64,000 nucleotides of DNA from Nematostella vectensis. Its lineage: Eukaryota; Cnidaria; Anthozoa; Actiniaria; Edwardsiidae. The stretch covers positions 20,635,969-20,699,968 of the forward strand of contig NC_064035.1 of NCBI RefSeq assembly GCF_932526225.1, read 5' to 3'. Within the stretch, counting starts at the first letter, position 1, and every line of letters begins with the position of its first letter. Below are positions 24,601 to 39,600 of the stretch, in pieces. The notes under the pieces were generated by a model. That model made no database searches. It was not told the origin of the DNA and saw only the letters and a program-made list of their open reading frames with translations. The position numbers were made by a program, and so were the translations under genes.

Positions 24601-27600
24601 CTGAGGGGGAGATTAGCGAGGTCTGAGGGGGAGATTAGCGAGGTCTGAGGGGTGATTAGCGAGGTCTAAGGGGTGATTAGGGAGGTCTGAGGGGGAGATT
24701 AGCGAGGTCTGAGGGGAAGATTAGCGAGGTCTAAGGGGGTTATTAGCGAGGTCTGAGGGGGAGATTAGCGAGGTCTGAGGGGTGATTAGCGAGGTCTGAG
24801 GGGGTGATTAGCGAGGTCTGAGGGGAGATTAGCGAGGTCTGAGGGGGTGATAAGCGAGGTCTGAGGGGAGATTAGCGAGGTCTGAGGGGAGATTAGCGAG
24901 GTCTGAGGGGGAGATTAGCGAGGTCTGAGGGGGTGATTAGCGAGGTCTGAGGGGGTGATTAGCGAGGTCTGAGGGGGTGATAAGCGAGGTCTAAGGCGGT
25001 GATAAGCGAGGTCTGAGGCGGTGATAAGCGAGGTCTGAGGGGGTGATAAGCGAGGTCTGAGGGGGAAGATAAGCGAGGTCTGAGGGGGTGATTAGCGAGG
25101 TCTGAGGGGGAGATTAGCGAGGTCTGAGGGGGAGATTAGCGAGGTCTGAGGGGGAGATTAGCGAGGTCTGAGGGGGAGATTAGCGAGGTGTGAAGGGGTG
25201 ATGAGCGAGGTCTGAGGGGGTGATCAGCGAGTTCTGAGGGGGTGATTAGCGAGGTCTGAGGGGGTGATTAGCGAGGTCTGAGGGGGTGATTAGCGAGGTC
25301 TGATGGGGAGATTAACAAGGTCCGAGGGGGAGATTAGCGAGGTCTGAGGGGGAGATTAGCGAGGTCTGAGGGGTGATTAGCGAGGTCTGAGGGGTGATTA
25401 GCGAGGTCTGAGGGGTGATTAGCGAGGTCTGAGGGGGTGATAAGCGAGGTCTGAGGGGGAGATTAGCGAGGTCTGAGGTGGAGATTAGCGAGGTCTGAGG
25501 GGGAGATTAGCGAGGTCTGAGGGGGAGATTAGCGAGACCTGAGGGGTGAATAGCGATGTCTGACGGGTGATTAGCGAGGTCTGAGGGGGTGATTAGCGAG
25601 GTCTGAGGGGAGATTAGCGAGGTCTGAGGGGGTGAAAAGCGAGGTCTGAGGGGAGATTAGCGAGGTCTGAGGGGGAGATTAGCGAGGTCTGAGGGGGTGA
25701 TTAGCGAGGTCTGAGGGGGAGATTAGCGAGGTCTGAGGGGGAGCGAGGTCTGAGGGGAGATTAGCGAGGTCTGAGTGGTGATTAGCGAGGTCTGAGGGGG
25801 AGATTAGCGAGGTCTGAGGGGGAGATTAGCGAGGCCTAAGGGGGTGATTAGCGAGGTCTGAGGGGTGATTAGCGAGGTCTGAGGGGTGATTAGCGAGGTC
25901 TGAGGGGGTGATTAGCGAGGTCTGAGGGGGAGATTAGCGAGGTCTGAGGGGTGATTAGCGAGGTATGAGGGGGGAATTAGCGATTTCTGAGGGGGTGATT
26001 AGCGAGGTCTGAGGGGTGATTAGCGAGGTATGAGGGGGGAATTAGCGATTTCTGAGGGGGTGATTAGCGAGGTCTGAGGGGTGATTAGCGAGGTATGAGG
26101 GGGGATTAGCGAGGTATGAGGGGGGAATTAGCGATTTCTGAGGGGGTGATTAGCGAGGTCTGAGGGGGTGATTAGCGATTTCTGAGGGGGTGATTAGCGA
26201 GGTCTGAGGGGGTGATTAGCGAGGTCCGAGGGGTGATTAGCGAGGTATGAGGGGGGAATTAGCGATTTCTGAGGGGGTGATTAGCGAGGTCTGAGGGGGT
26301 GATTAGCGATTTCTGAGGGGGTGATTAGCGAGGTCTGAGGGGGTGATTAGCGATTTCTGAGGGGGTGATTAGCGAGGTCTGAGGGGGTGATTAGCGAGGT
26401 CTGAGGGGTGATTAGCGAGGTATGAGGGGGGAATTAGCGATTTCTGAGGGGGTGATTAGCGAGGTCTGAGGGGTGATTAGCGAGGTATGAGGGGGGAATT
26501 AGCGATTTCTGAGGGGGTGATTAGCGAGGTCTGAGGGGTGATTAGCGAGGTATGAGGGGGGATTAGCGAGGTATGAGGGGGGAATTAGCGATTTCTGAGG
26601 GGGTGATTAGCGAGGTCTGAGGGGGTGATTAGCGATTTCTGAGGGGGTGATTAGCGAGGTCTGAGGGGGTGATTAGCGAGGTCCGAGGGGTGATTAGCGA
26701 GGTATGAGGGGGGAATTAGCGATTTCTGAGGGGGTGATTAGCGAGGTCTGAGGGGGTGATTAGCGATTTCTGAGGGGGTGATTAGCGAGGTCTGAGGGGG
26801 TGATTAGCGATTTCTGAGGGGGTGATTAGCGAGGTCTGAGGGGGTGATTAGCGAGGTCTGAGGGGGAGATTGACTTGAAGTAGGCGGAGAAAGTTAGCAC
26901 TGAAAGGCACCCTACCCCTGAAAGCTCATGGGTAGTTCGATGGAGACCCGATAAAAAATCAACAACAAAAATCTACCCCTCAACTCTAATCCCCAACATT
27001 TCCATGCTCATTCTGTACCAGGTCCGCTCTACATTATTCGTTCGGCTTTTTATCACCTTTTTCCTGCTTTACTCTTGGGAGAAATGTATCGTTAGGCTGG
27101 GTGAATTGTTCCGTGATAAAAGTCTATCTTGTGGAACCGAGAAAACGAGGCTCTAGACGGGGTGGGGTGGGGGTGGGGGGGTCATGAGAATAGAAAGGGG
27201 AGGAAGCGGGATGCTTTTTTCAATAGATGAGTTGAATGTGCTCGGACGAGAAGACATACCTAGCTTTCATGTCTGTGACGATGAGCTTGCTGCCCTGTGA
27301 GTCGTAGCGAATGGTAAGATAGACATCTCCTGTGACAGTCCTGAAACAGACGTATAGCGTGAGAAAACGTCAACAGGGCTAGGTGTGAGGGCTAGGCGTA
27401 TAGCAGTGCGAGCCAGCGTCAGCATATTGATGTCTGGGAAACAGGCCTGTTGTATTACGACACTTCAGATGACTAAAATGATGAATGTTTTAGCTCAATA
27501 CGTGCAGAACATTGTGAGAACTTGCTCGAAAATATTTACAGCCATTTGCTATTTGAAATCCAATTTTGTTGCGTCCTAGCTTAGGTTGACCTGAGTGCGT

Positions 27601-30600
27601 AAAAAAAGAATTGCGGCAAAATGTTTCAATAAACGGGCCTCACTGTAGCACACCTTTCAATCTTTTCCTTAGGCTCTGTCTTTCTCTTTCTGACGGTTGT
27701 CTTCTCGCTGTGCATAGAAAATCAACGCAATTATTCACAATGCAACATGGAGTCCATATTTATCATAGAATCCTGAGAACAATGACCATGTGCGTACAAG
27801 GGTGTACAACACGTCGAGACGGAAATTTAGTGAGTACAGATGAGTTGAAGATGATGGTTTTGTTACGGTTACAATATTTACTTGTTTAGACAACGGGTTT
27901 TTTTTATTAATTTCTGGTAGTGGGTTGGTTGAGCAAACAAAGTGTTTTGCCGTTCGCAGCCTATCAATTTACCATACAACATCAAGGCAAGGGACAAATA
28001 TGATACAGTGTAATGTACCCTATAAGGCTTGAGTTACAGGGAGTTAATTGTAATTATGCAGTCCCAGAAAAAGTCCTAAGGGGATTTTCTTAGAAGACTC
28101 TAAAATATAGTAATGTGCCCGAGAGTTTTGAGTTGTAGGGAGTCAGTAACTGTAATTGTGCGCTCCATAGTCCCTCCCCCTCCCCCCCGCCCAAGGGAGG
28201 TTAGAGGACACCTTCCCTCAATATGGTGTTCATCTAGAAAGTAGCACTAAAAGACACCCGACCCCTGAAAGTTCATGGGGTAGTTATTTTTTCTGTTATC
28301 ACACAATGAGAAAGACTGAAGGAAACGTGTAGTAACACTGTACAAAAGAAGGTTTAGAAGACGTGTCACTGACCCACTATTGTCCTTGCTTGGTATCAGC
28401 TGTTCCGTATCGGCAGCCTCGGCTGCATCTTCTTCGTCTGAAGTGTCGTCCTCACGGGTCACAAGCGCCTTCACACGAAGACAAAGGTAAAAATCACTTA
28501 AAGGGCTAAGGTCAGTAGTTTTCCGTGGGCCGCGGTTCACTCAACAATCCAGCAATAGAGGAGAGACAGAAATAAAGCGTGGAAAAATAAAGTCAAATAA
28601 CGTATTTCTACAAAACCTTTACAACCTCAATTTGGTAGTTTGGTGGAAAACGGTTAAATTTTCCATCGAAAACACATTCCCATTCTCATTCTCAAATTTA
28701 CTCCAATGTTTTCTACTGTCGCTATCCTCCTAGTCACATCATAACAATCTCTGCCAAGCCACACAAATGATTCTTTATTATTAAAAGATTTGATGAGAAC
28801 TCGAAATAACCATCTGCAAACAAAAGCTAATACCCAATCGCAATGGCTCCCTAAAGTTGCTGTTGGAAATGGATGCTCAGACACTTGGCGTTTTTGCTAG
28901 GATGACAAAATGGCGGTTGACTGCAACACACTTAGACTGCATATTGACACATACCTTGAGTATAAACTGACAGGTTAGCGTGCTGTTGTGGCCGGAGTCT
29001 TTGAGCGGGAAAGGCTGCTCAAACGTCATATCCTCGTCTTGCAGTATGCTGGACAGTGGTACATCCAGCTTGCCGATGGACTTCTCCTTCTCGCTATCAA
29101 ACACCTATGAACAAAATGAGCCCCTGTCAACCAGTACAAACCAGTATCAAACAGAACTGGTTTGTTAGCATATAACAGAACAAACCAGTACCCGCATACC
29201 TACATTGAACACATCATCAATAAAAAAAAAACACACTGGTTCAGTAGAAGAATGAATACAATACACCAAAAACTGGAATTCGACTCTGCCAAATTATCGT
29301 CTTTAATAAGACCTTTTCAGGGCAGACTGAAGAAGGTAAATCGTTACAAGCTTCTTCAGTCTGCCCTGAAGACGTCTTATTAAGGACGGAAATTTGGCAG
29401 AGTCGAATTCCAGTCTTTGGTGAATCGAACACATCATCAACATACACAGAACCAGTGTCAGTATAAACAGAACAAACCAGAATCAGCATATACAGAACAA
29501 ACCCAGGCTTGCGGGAGGACAATGTGCGCTATTGCAGCTAGTCAAAATGTAGGATGTATTTTACAATCAATCTTAAATGAAATCTTATCTGACCGCCTTA
29601 CGATGCGTGGTGCAAATAACTCAAAAATAAAGTGAAAAAAAATGCAAATAGTACCTCAATGTTCAGTTCTTGGTATTTGGGATCGTGGATCAAGAACCTG
29701 AATGGTTCCTCCCAAACTGGACTGATAGAATCTGTGATGGTCTGAGATCAAATAGTTAGTCAACTTTTGAACAAAGCAATGTAAAAAAAGGGTTGAGAGC
29801 CAACAGTAAAGTCCCATGCGATCAGCGGCAGCATTTATGGCAGAAACATCCAGCATTTGTGTCAGAAACACTGCTTGGTCCTGTAATGCTTGCGCTGTTC
29901 ATGCACCATGTTGGGAGATGCCGTAAAGTAGTTCACCAGTATTTCCTTTCTCTTGTGGTCAACTGTGCTATACTGTGTAAGGAAATGCTGGCCGATGTTG
30001 GCGCTATTTACACAGGCCTTAAACATATCGAGGAATGTATTAACTGATGTCAGGAATAGCTTGAGATCATGCTTAGAGACCGAGTGGGCTTTCCAGGTAC
30101 TCCCTGCATGGTCGAACGAGAAAGTGCTTCGATTAACGTATAATTTGGTTTGAAAACAAGACATAACCACGTTACCTTACTGTTCTTTGTCTTATTACCA
30201 ACTGTCAATTTACAAAATGCGCTGGTGGTGCCGCGAGCAGCGTTGGTAACCTGGCACAACAGTAATATTAGCATGACCACACAAGTCATTTTGAGTAACA
30301 TAACATCAAAGAATTGTCACTTGGGTCAACTTACAGGAAGATTTTTAGCAGAGTCTAGTTTAACAAAAAGGGCTGACGTTGCCAACATCTCTTCGCCTTG
30401 GACTGCTTTCTCGGGCTGTGGAAATAAATCATTTATAGGTTATCACTGAAGTCAAAGCTCTTGTAAGTAATTACCTCGGCTTGTAAGGGACTACCTCGGC
30501 TTGTAAGTCACTACCTCGGCTTGTAAGTGCTTACAATACCTCGGCTTTTAAGTGACTACCTCGACTTGTAGGAGAATACCTCGGCTTGTAAGTGACTACC

Positions 30601-33600
30601 TTGGTTTGTGACTGGAGCTAACACACTGAATGCTGATGCTTACAGTATAATAATTTGAAATATTTCTTATTTTCACTAGGATGATTTCAATTATGTTGTA
30701 GCATTCGAAAAGGAATGTTGATGCATGCTCCCATTAGAAAAGTTAACAACAATTCTAGAAGGATTTAAAAAAGATAGTTGTAACTAGAATTGAGTTACCA
30801 GGAGAAGTGTCAAAGAAGCCAGGCAAATTCAGTATTTCAACTTACTGGTAAAAGGTCATCAGGACTGTTGGTGAATGTGTACCAGGTACAATGAAGGTTG
30901 ATTTGGCCACTTGCCACATTCTCAAGCGGCAGCCACAGGTCAGCACTGCCTTGCTGTACCACAGTACTAATATCAGCTTCCACAGAGCCCAACGCCTCGT
31001 CATCAGACGCCCTGTCCTCATCAAATAACTGGATCTTGATTTTCTGGCCTTGGCTGTTATCGACAAACACCTGGTACAATACCATCATGACAAAGGGAAT
31101 TAGGATTAAAGTACAATTCCATATGAATTTAACATGGGGGATGGTACAGTGGTATTTCGCTGTTAGGACACCGTTATCAAACATAGTTTTCTCAAACCCG
31201 ATGAAAGAAAACATCACACATTCCCTGTTAATTCTAGCATGTTCAATAAGAACACCTGATTAATGAGGGCTAGTGTGGTTTTCAAATAAAAGTCTTTGCT
31301 TATGCAATTACGAGGTTTTTGGAGATTTTCCTGGGAACGATTCGATAATATCAAACGCTAGGTCTTTGACTAGAACAGGTGGGCCTACCTCAAACACCTC
31401 ATTCCATTTAGGGTTGAGAGTCTCTTTCTTGGTTTCGGTCCTGAAGGTTTGTGCTCCAACTGCGGAAAAATATCCATAAGACAACTCAAGTAGCTCGCTA
31501 CATACAGTAGTATAGAAGAAAAAAGGTAAGAGTTGTGACAATGGGGTGTTTCCAGATAATGAGAGTCTTGTTGAATTTGAGCACGAAATTCAGGATCGGG
31601 AAGGTCTCAATGTTTATCCTAGCATTAGCTTATCTTGGTTTGATTAAATTCTAGCATTTCAAAGCTTAATAACCAGGATAATAGGTTCCAAGCTTTATGG
31701 TGAAGTGAGGAAAAAGACTGCACACACAAACTCAGACCTGTCAAAGTATGGCTTTTATAATATTGGACAACAGCTATCCTGAGGTATTACAGTATATTAT
31801 TCTGTAAACATAAAGGCTTGAGTTCTTCATTACCTTTGACCATGGCATAGGGGTCTGATGTGCCCTTCTTGAATACGGCAATGTCTTTAGCCACCAGGTC
31901 CTTGGCTTCTGTCACTTCTATACGAAGCACACCCTGATCAAACGGAAAATCATTTACTTAGTACGCATGTGATGAGGTCTAACAATGGGTCACTGAAGGC
32001 GCAAGTGGATTAGGACGATTGCAGAAGAAGGTCAAGGATGCGACACCAAAATATGAAGTAATAAAGGTTTTAGTAAACAACAGGAGCAGTAAGAGATCCA
32101 GAGGGTTCACGGAAACCACATTTTAGAAAAAATGTAAATAGCTGCATATACGGTATATACTGCATTGGTACCTTAGATGGAATGGACCACCTTCCCTGAA
32201 AGGTTCTTTTTTTCCTTACATATAAATGTTTAAAAAATACTGTTGAGGTTGTGCTTTCGCCAAGTGGAAACTCGGCTTTACAAAATGAATGATAATCATC
32301 TGCCTAATGGGCTTGACACTGTGCTTACGTCTGGAAGTGGGTATTTCAGCTTGTAGGGATCAACATCAGTCAGTGGGATACAGATCCTGTTAGGCAGGAC
32401 TACAAATGATGCCACGACATCCCCAACCACTCCACGCAGGATGTCACTATGAAAAAAGGAAATATCAACGAGGAAATCTAGCCATGATTTCTGCAATTTA
32501 TAATTATGTCCATCAGCAAAATTGCCTATCACCTTTAATTTCTTTAACTTCTGTACCTAGTCACAATTGTGTTAGATTTTGTTTGGCTGCGCCCTATAGT
32601 TCCTTCCTAATCACATTACTTAGATGCTATACTATTTATCCCTTAGAATGATGGCTGAGCTTTTTGAGCTTAGGGTACATAAGAAAGGACGGCTGAAGGT
32701 AGCATAGCGCAGCAAATGTGCTTACCGTTCACTAAGAAAACCTGTATTTAATTTTTTTTTTTTTGAATATTCAAAACTCTCATCATTAAAAAAAATTCAA
32801 CTTTCTTTCTATCATTTTCAATTTTGCCTGTGTCATTTGATTTTTTTAAAAATTATTGAGCTATTTTATGTAGTTGTAGCATAGATTGAATTTTACTGTG
32901 ATTCATGGCCAAGAAATGCATTGTTTACCTGAGCCCAGGAATGTCAAGGATATTCAGCAGATTCGTCAGATCAAAGTCAATGTCCTAAAAGTAAACAAAC
33001 CATGCAGTTTCTCAATTAGTTTGCATGTGAATCATTCCGTATTTAGAGGAATATGATAGTATACCTGTGGCTAAATCTCTGGTCAAGCAACATACTCTTA
33101 TATCTTTTGTCAAGTTTGGATATTGTTATTACAGATAGCCTACTGGCATTGGATTTTTTTTTTGCAGAGAAAACATGGAGTTGGCTATATTGGTTAAAAT
33201 TTTGAACAAAGAGGAGCGAGATCAGCTATATAGTTGACAAAAAAGTGTGTTGGGGGGAGGGAGGTTATTCACCCTTTCCTGCTAGCCCCACTTCTCTGCA
33301 TCCGTATAGAGAAACCAGGTTTTCTCACCAAATAAAAAAAATCTAATACCTACAGTACATGTAAGCTAAATTACTGAGTGTCTAACCTACAGCCTACAGA
33401 AATCAGGGGTTTTCTTATGATAGTTACAACATTAAACCAAACTCAAAATTAAAAAGGCATGAATTTTTGTGTAAAGAGACCCCAGATCTACTGACAACTT
33501 CATACTCTTAACAGATTGTTCTCAGCCAATCATAAGTAGCCCTTTTTTACTAACTGTTATTGGACTACTTACAGGCCTGTTAAGGAAGAAAACAGATATT

Positions 33601-36600
33601 CCACCAACAAGAGGAGCACTTGGGACAAGTGGACTCATGATCACTCTCAGTGTTCCACGGAGCTGGGGATAAAAGCCAATATTTATTAGCCTATTTCATA
33701 TAGACCTGTTACATCACCTTCTCCAACTCACAGTGATATTTAGAACAATGGTGAAAAGTTTCAGAAAAAAAACAGGAAACTAGGAAATAGCAAATAAAAT
33801 CCCATTTTTGGCCAATAGTTATTATCAGGGGCACAGGGATACATAAATAAATAACCAGTTGATATTCACCAGGGTAACAGGTGAAAAATCCGCACTTGAG
33901 ATCTAGAGTGATTGTAAGTATGTGAGTTATGAGCTATGAGCTTTGGGCAAGACAAGAACCAAATTTACTATATATTCTGAAGGGGGAATTGGCATGTCTA
34001 TGCTTAATAATCTGCTCTTTCTTACATGCACCTCAAATGAGGTTGCACTCATGAATCCATGAGTACTTTCCTGCATTGGTCATGGGTTATGCATAAATGG
34101 CTAATTCCTGGTCTCCGAGCGCTGGTTAAATGTTACAAGGCACATGAACAAGAATGCTACAACCTTCCAACAGTGGCTTTGTTTTTATTTGTGCATATTT
34201 GTTTGTGTATTTGATATCCATGAGGCAATACCAGTTTTATGACACATGGATTCTGCCATTCTGCAAGTGCAACCTGATTTGAAATGTTTTAGAAAATACT
34301 GTAGGTATATGTACAAAAAAGCCTTAAAATGAATAACCAGGCACTGCCTTCTATGTTTTCCTTTCAAAAGCTTTAGCCAACCTGCAGGTCCTCTATTCCA
34401 ACAGATATTCCCTTGACTGACAGCTGGATATCAGCATCACCAGCATATCTTGAATACAGAAAAATAGTAACAATGCTTAGGACCAACGTTGCACCAAGTA
34501 ATATAAGAATCAAGTCTACAAAACAAATGTCATTCATGTCTAAGACAATGTAAAAATATAAGGATTTGTATTATTACTAGGAATGGGGGTATGAAGTACT
34601 GTATATACCACAGAACATACATCAGGTCCACGTCCATGATGATCTCAGAGCGCTTGACATTTCGGGTGTAGGTCTTGATACCTCCTATACGAGGGGGCTG
34701 GGAAACAAAAATCATAAAATAAACATTTCTCACCTATACATTTTGTGGGTATTTTGGAATCACAATTTTAGTTTTACTTTTCTATTAATATGAAGCAGAT
34801 GTGCATAAGAAACAAATCATTCAACTCAATGAAAAGAATTTCCTTGTGAGCAAGCATGAATATGTCAGAATGTCAAAAGTAAGATAGTTTTAAAAATCTC
34901 CTTCTTATCCTTGGGGATATAATGATAAAACATTTAAAAATAGAACACAAATTGGTAACCTGATTTCCAAGGGAGATTTCTGCAAAGTGAATGGACTTGA
35001 GAAATCCAGGGACATTTTTTTGAATCTCTGGCTCCACAGTTTCCTTCATTATCTTGACAACCATGTCGTTGATAAATGGCCAAAGTTGGACGATCATCTG
35101 TAGATTCACCATAAAAATTAGTATAAAACACTTGATTTGTATTAAAATGGACTGCCAGGTTAGTTGAAAGTGTACGGAAAATAAATTTGATGCTCTGAAT
35201 TGCTGAACAGAGGTACTGTGCTGACATCATTTCTTCTTTGAGCAAAAATTTCTGCACAGTAGAGGCTTATTAAGTCAGCTAACTTCCCTTACAAAACAAA
35301 CACACGTGAGGGGTTTTTGTTGTCTTGCTCCCTTGCAATGTTTCTCTAGGGACAAAAACAAGGCCCAATAGGACAGATCTCTAAGATCTGTTTAGAAGAA
35401 TAAAGTCTGTACTCCTTGCTTTTTATTATGCTTAGGGCCGATGTGCACCATGGGATACTATGGCAGCAATAGGCCGACGAGATTTTACAATCATTTTGCT
35501 TTTAACATTGATTGCGTTTTCAAATTGTTTTTGTTTTACAATCTAGTTTGCTTTTAGATTTGATTTCACTTTCAGAATACTTTGTTTAACAATTCATTTT
35601 GGTTATAACTTTGATTTCGCTTTGAAATTGTTTTGGTTTTACAATTTAGTTTGCATTTAACATCTTTTTTCGCTTTTAAATTCTTTTTGTTTTACAATTT
35701 ATTTTGCTTTTGAATGAAAAAAAAATAGATTTTTCCTCTAAGAAAATAAAGAAATCGAACGGCAGCAATCGGCCACCATAGTAAAGAAAGATGATTAGAA
35801 AACTTGACATGAAAGTTCCAGAGAGGATAATTACAGCACATGAGAGGATCGTTTTAATGAAAAATGACTGGAAATAGTGCGTAAAGGCATCAGAGTTCAC
35901 GCGGGATGCTGACAGCGAAATCTAAGTACCCTGCCTCTAGTCTGGTGAGAATGAATTATCTACCGGTTTAAATTCTGCTGTATGGATGGAGGCTTCTTAT
36001 TTTTGTGATAAGACATGTATCATGATATTTATTTTGGCTAAATCAGGCCGGCGTGAATTCAATAATTTGACCATGTGTGAATTTACATGGTTGCTCTCAT
36101 CTCAAAATACTCATTTCAGGAGGTCAAAATGGTACAAAATTTACAAAATTTACTGGATCACACAACATCTGCAAGGCAACAAGGATGTCACAAAGGGTTT
36201 TTTAGATGGATTAACCAGAATATTTTCCTTTTTTTTTACTTCTTTGAAAACGATAGATTTGACTAACAAAATCTGTGCGAACGATTTGAATAAATTCTAT
36301 ATTTCTCCGTTCTTGGTAAATAAAAATTAAGGAAAATCAATAAGTAATCAATACTTTCAGTTGATAATACATTGAAGATGTTGTGAACTAATTGGGAGTT
36401 TAGGAAATCCACAGAAAGCACTAAGATTGTGTTCTCTAAACATGAAACATCGATAGAAAGTTCAACCGCCGCCGCTTTGGAATGAAATTATTGTTTTAAC
36501 AATAGAAAATAGGCTAAATGTAGATTTTCCCTAGAATAATTTTTTCGGGAAAAAATCTGTAAAAGGTGGGAGATCTGATGCTCACTGGGGAGGGCGGGAG

Positions 36601-39600
36601 AAGGGTCAAGTCTTGACACTTGGCAGGTATGCGTCTAACAGCTCGAAAAAGCTAGAAGCAAAGGTCCATAAAAATATTTGTTCAGCTCATATCTATTTGA
36701 TGTGTATGTACAATTACTGCCTAATTGTATAGTAATTTCCAATAATAAATAAAAAATCAATAAACATTCATAGAAAATAATTTATATAAAGGCTGATTTA
36801 GCGTAAACCTGTGTGAAGTTTAGAACCACACCATGGAATGAATTTAAAAATTGTGAAAAAGTGGCAGTCCACTGTTGTACAGTAATAATTTATTTTTAAA
36901 TCAGAACAGCTCAACAACAATTAAAATCTTTAGTGCAGACCGAAAATTTCTCCACTGCTGTTTTTTAAATAGTTTGATTATAATACCCACCTTATTCAAC
37001 CATTCTGCTCTTTCAACATCTGGGAAAAACACCTGAAAGGAGAGCACACACAAAAACAAGTATGAGGGCTGATTAATAAAATTTCTATGGATAAATTAAG
37101 TTAGATAAAATATTTAACAATGTTTTTAGTATTCAGGCTTTTCTTTCACACTTCCTGTTTTAAAAACAGCTGTATGCAGATTCAAAAAACCGATATATTT
37201 GCATATCTGCCTTCTATTCACTGATAAAACCATTTTCCTTTTCATTGCATTTTATCTGAAATATAAAAAAATTAAGTCATAATACCATTATGTTGTATAA
37301 TATAATGTTTTGCCCTTTATGTTTTGTAGTAAAGAATTCATAAACTGTGCTTACTTTTGCCTATTGAATGAGGTTTCAGTTTTGAAACCAAAGCTTACTA
37401 AATGCACACAAAATAAAGAACCCATAGATCTATAAAAAGTAAAATGCAAAAAAATGTAAAAATAAAAAAAAAAATTAAGAGACTGCTAAATAATAAAACT
37501 ATAAAGCAGTAGTGAAAAAAGGTTATAATGATAAAAATGAAAGAATGAGATGTTTGTATTTAAGGTTAACATGGTTTTAGTAGCTCAGAAAAGATAAAAA
37601 AACATTATGAAAATTAAGCAAAAGGAGAGTGCATGATATCAGTTTGCAAAGAGAAAAAATAAACATCTCCATGAAGTCTACCTACAATACAATAATCAAA
37701 TTCATATAACCTCTGACTGCTTTTTAGGTGGAATAACAGTGCAACCATCGGAGTAGAAGAGATGCTTGAAAAAACTGATCAGCCAGGAACAGCACATTTT
37801 GACAAAACTGGTTTTACCACAATCTTATTGTGAACCCTTCACAGACGAAACACTAATATGCAAATGATGCTAGGTAAGGAAAGAAAAGTAAAACCCTTTG
37901 TTTATCCATATCAGGTCATGTGATATTTTTTTATCCTAGCTGTTAGTTTCTATATTTTACTTTGCACCAATCAAAATCACCCGCAAGAAGAATAGTATCA
38001 TTAGGGCAGACTATAGCTGTAAGATAAAGTCTGCTATAATTCCTCTTTTTAAAGGGGAGAATTTAAAAGGATATTGCAGCTGTCATTTTTTTCATATCAT
38101 ATAAAGAAAAGCTGGAGTTTGGCATAATAATGTTTTGAGATGAAAACATGTCTCCATTTATTTCTCCAATTTTTAAAATTTATTTCTCTATTCACTTTTC
38201 AGACAACTGATGTAGATGTAGGCAACTTATGTAGACAAATTCTCCAAATAATGTATACTAGTCAAATAATACATTTTCGGATAGCAACCTTAATGGAAAA
38301 AAGAGATAAATAGGCTTCATTTATCACAGCAACACCTCAGAAATCCTGACTATACATTATCCATATTACATTTTGATAAGTTATCAAAGAGTGTACTGTA
38401 CTAATCACTACAATTCTTCCACTGCAAGACACATAGAAAAAACAATTAATTATAAGTTGCCTTCATGGCAATGGAAACTAGTGAATAATTACCAATTATC
38501 ACTTAAAATTGTCATCAAATGCATTCACAGAAATGACAAATTGTTGCTTAAATGGCAAACTTTACTTTTTCTATAAAATAAAATGGCTACCCTAAAAAAT
38601 ACCTCAGAAGCATTAAAAAATACCATTTCTAAGAGAAAAGCCTATTTTTTCTTAGATACCCCCTAAAAAATACCTCAGAAGCATTAAAAAATACCATTCC
38701 TAAGAGAAAAGCCTATTTTTTTCTCAGATACCCCCTAAAAAATACCTGAGGCCCAATTTTGACCCCATAAAAATACGACAAGCATCCCTATCAGGTAGAC
38801 ATGGGAAGAACGCCTTTGGGAGGCAGCATTGCCGAAATGTAGAAAAAAATACAACCCAGTGATTCAATAAATTGTTTTATATATATAATCATAAGACAAT
38901 CACTGCACAGGACAAAAAACACTAATATAATGCACAAGTAACTCTCCCCACAGAGGAGAGAACTACAAGGTTCTGTGTTACTCATATTGTCATCCTACCA
39001 ATTAATGTATGTAAGTCAATTGTCTAAATGGTCTTCAAGAGCCCCAGGCGAGCATGCAGGAAACCTATGATGTTCATTTTAAAAAACTGGATTGGGTGTT
39101 GGGAGGTGTCACTCTTTACAGTTTTTTTTCCCAGAATTTTTGAGTTTTGTTTTAACTTTACAAGGTCCCCTAACATAATGTTGACAAATTCATCATAGCA
39201 TATAAAAATTCTGTTGATCAAGCTAACTAAGCTTTGTGGTGACTAGTAGAATGCTGTCTACAATATTTTAGACATTAATGCTGCTAAATGGGCTTATTCA
39301 CAAAGAGTGTGTTCACAGCCCAAACAAGGTGTTCGCATCTCAATGCTAGCTATATTGAAATTTTCGCACAAAGTGACACAAGTGTCAAACTTTTAATTTT
39401 CAATTTGTACTATAAAATTGGGTACTAATTCCCTTTCATAAAGCCTCACTCGGTATTGTTGTCATCAAGCTTTTAAAGTTTGTTAAAAAAGCAACAGAAC
39501 AATTTTAATTATAATGATATATATAACAGTTGTATACGTACCAAAATACGATTGAAAACAAAATATAACTTATTTAAAACATAGCCACAAATGGCTCACA

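Noticed and set aside
24395..26868. Repeat array considered as CRISPR-like
   Set aside because: Units are contiguous variants with no unique spacers and the DNA is animal nuclear; it is a minisatellite.
27155..27181. G-rich run considered as a G-quadruplex regulator
   Set aside because: G-tracts could fold, but it lies in an intron with no other support.
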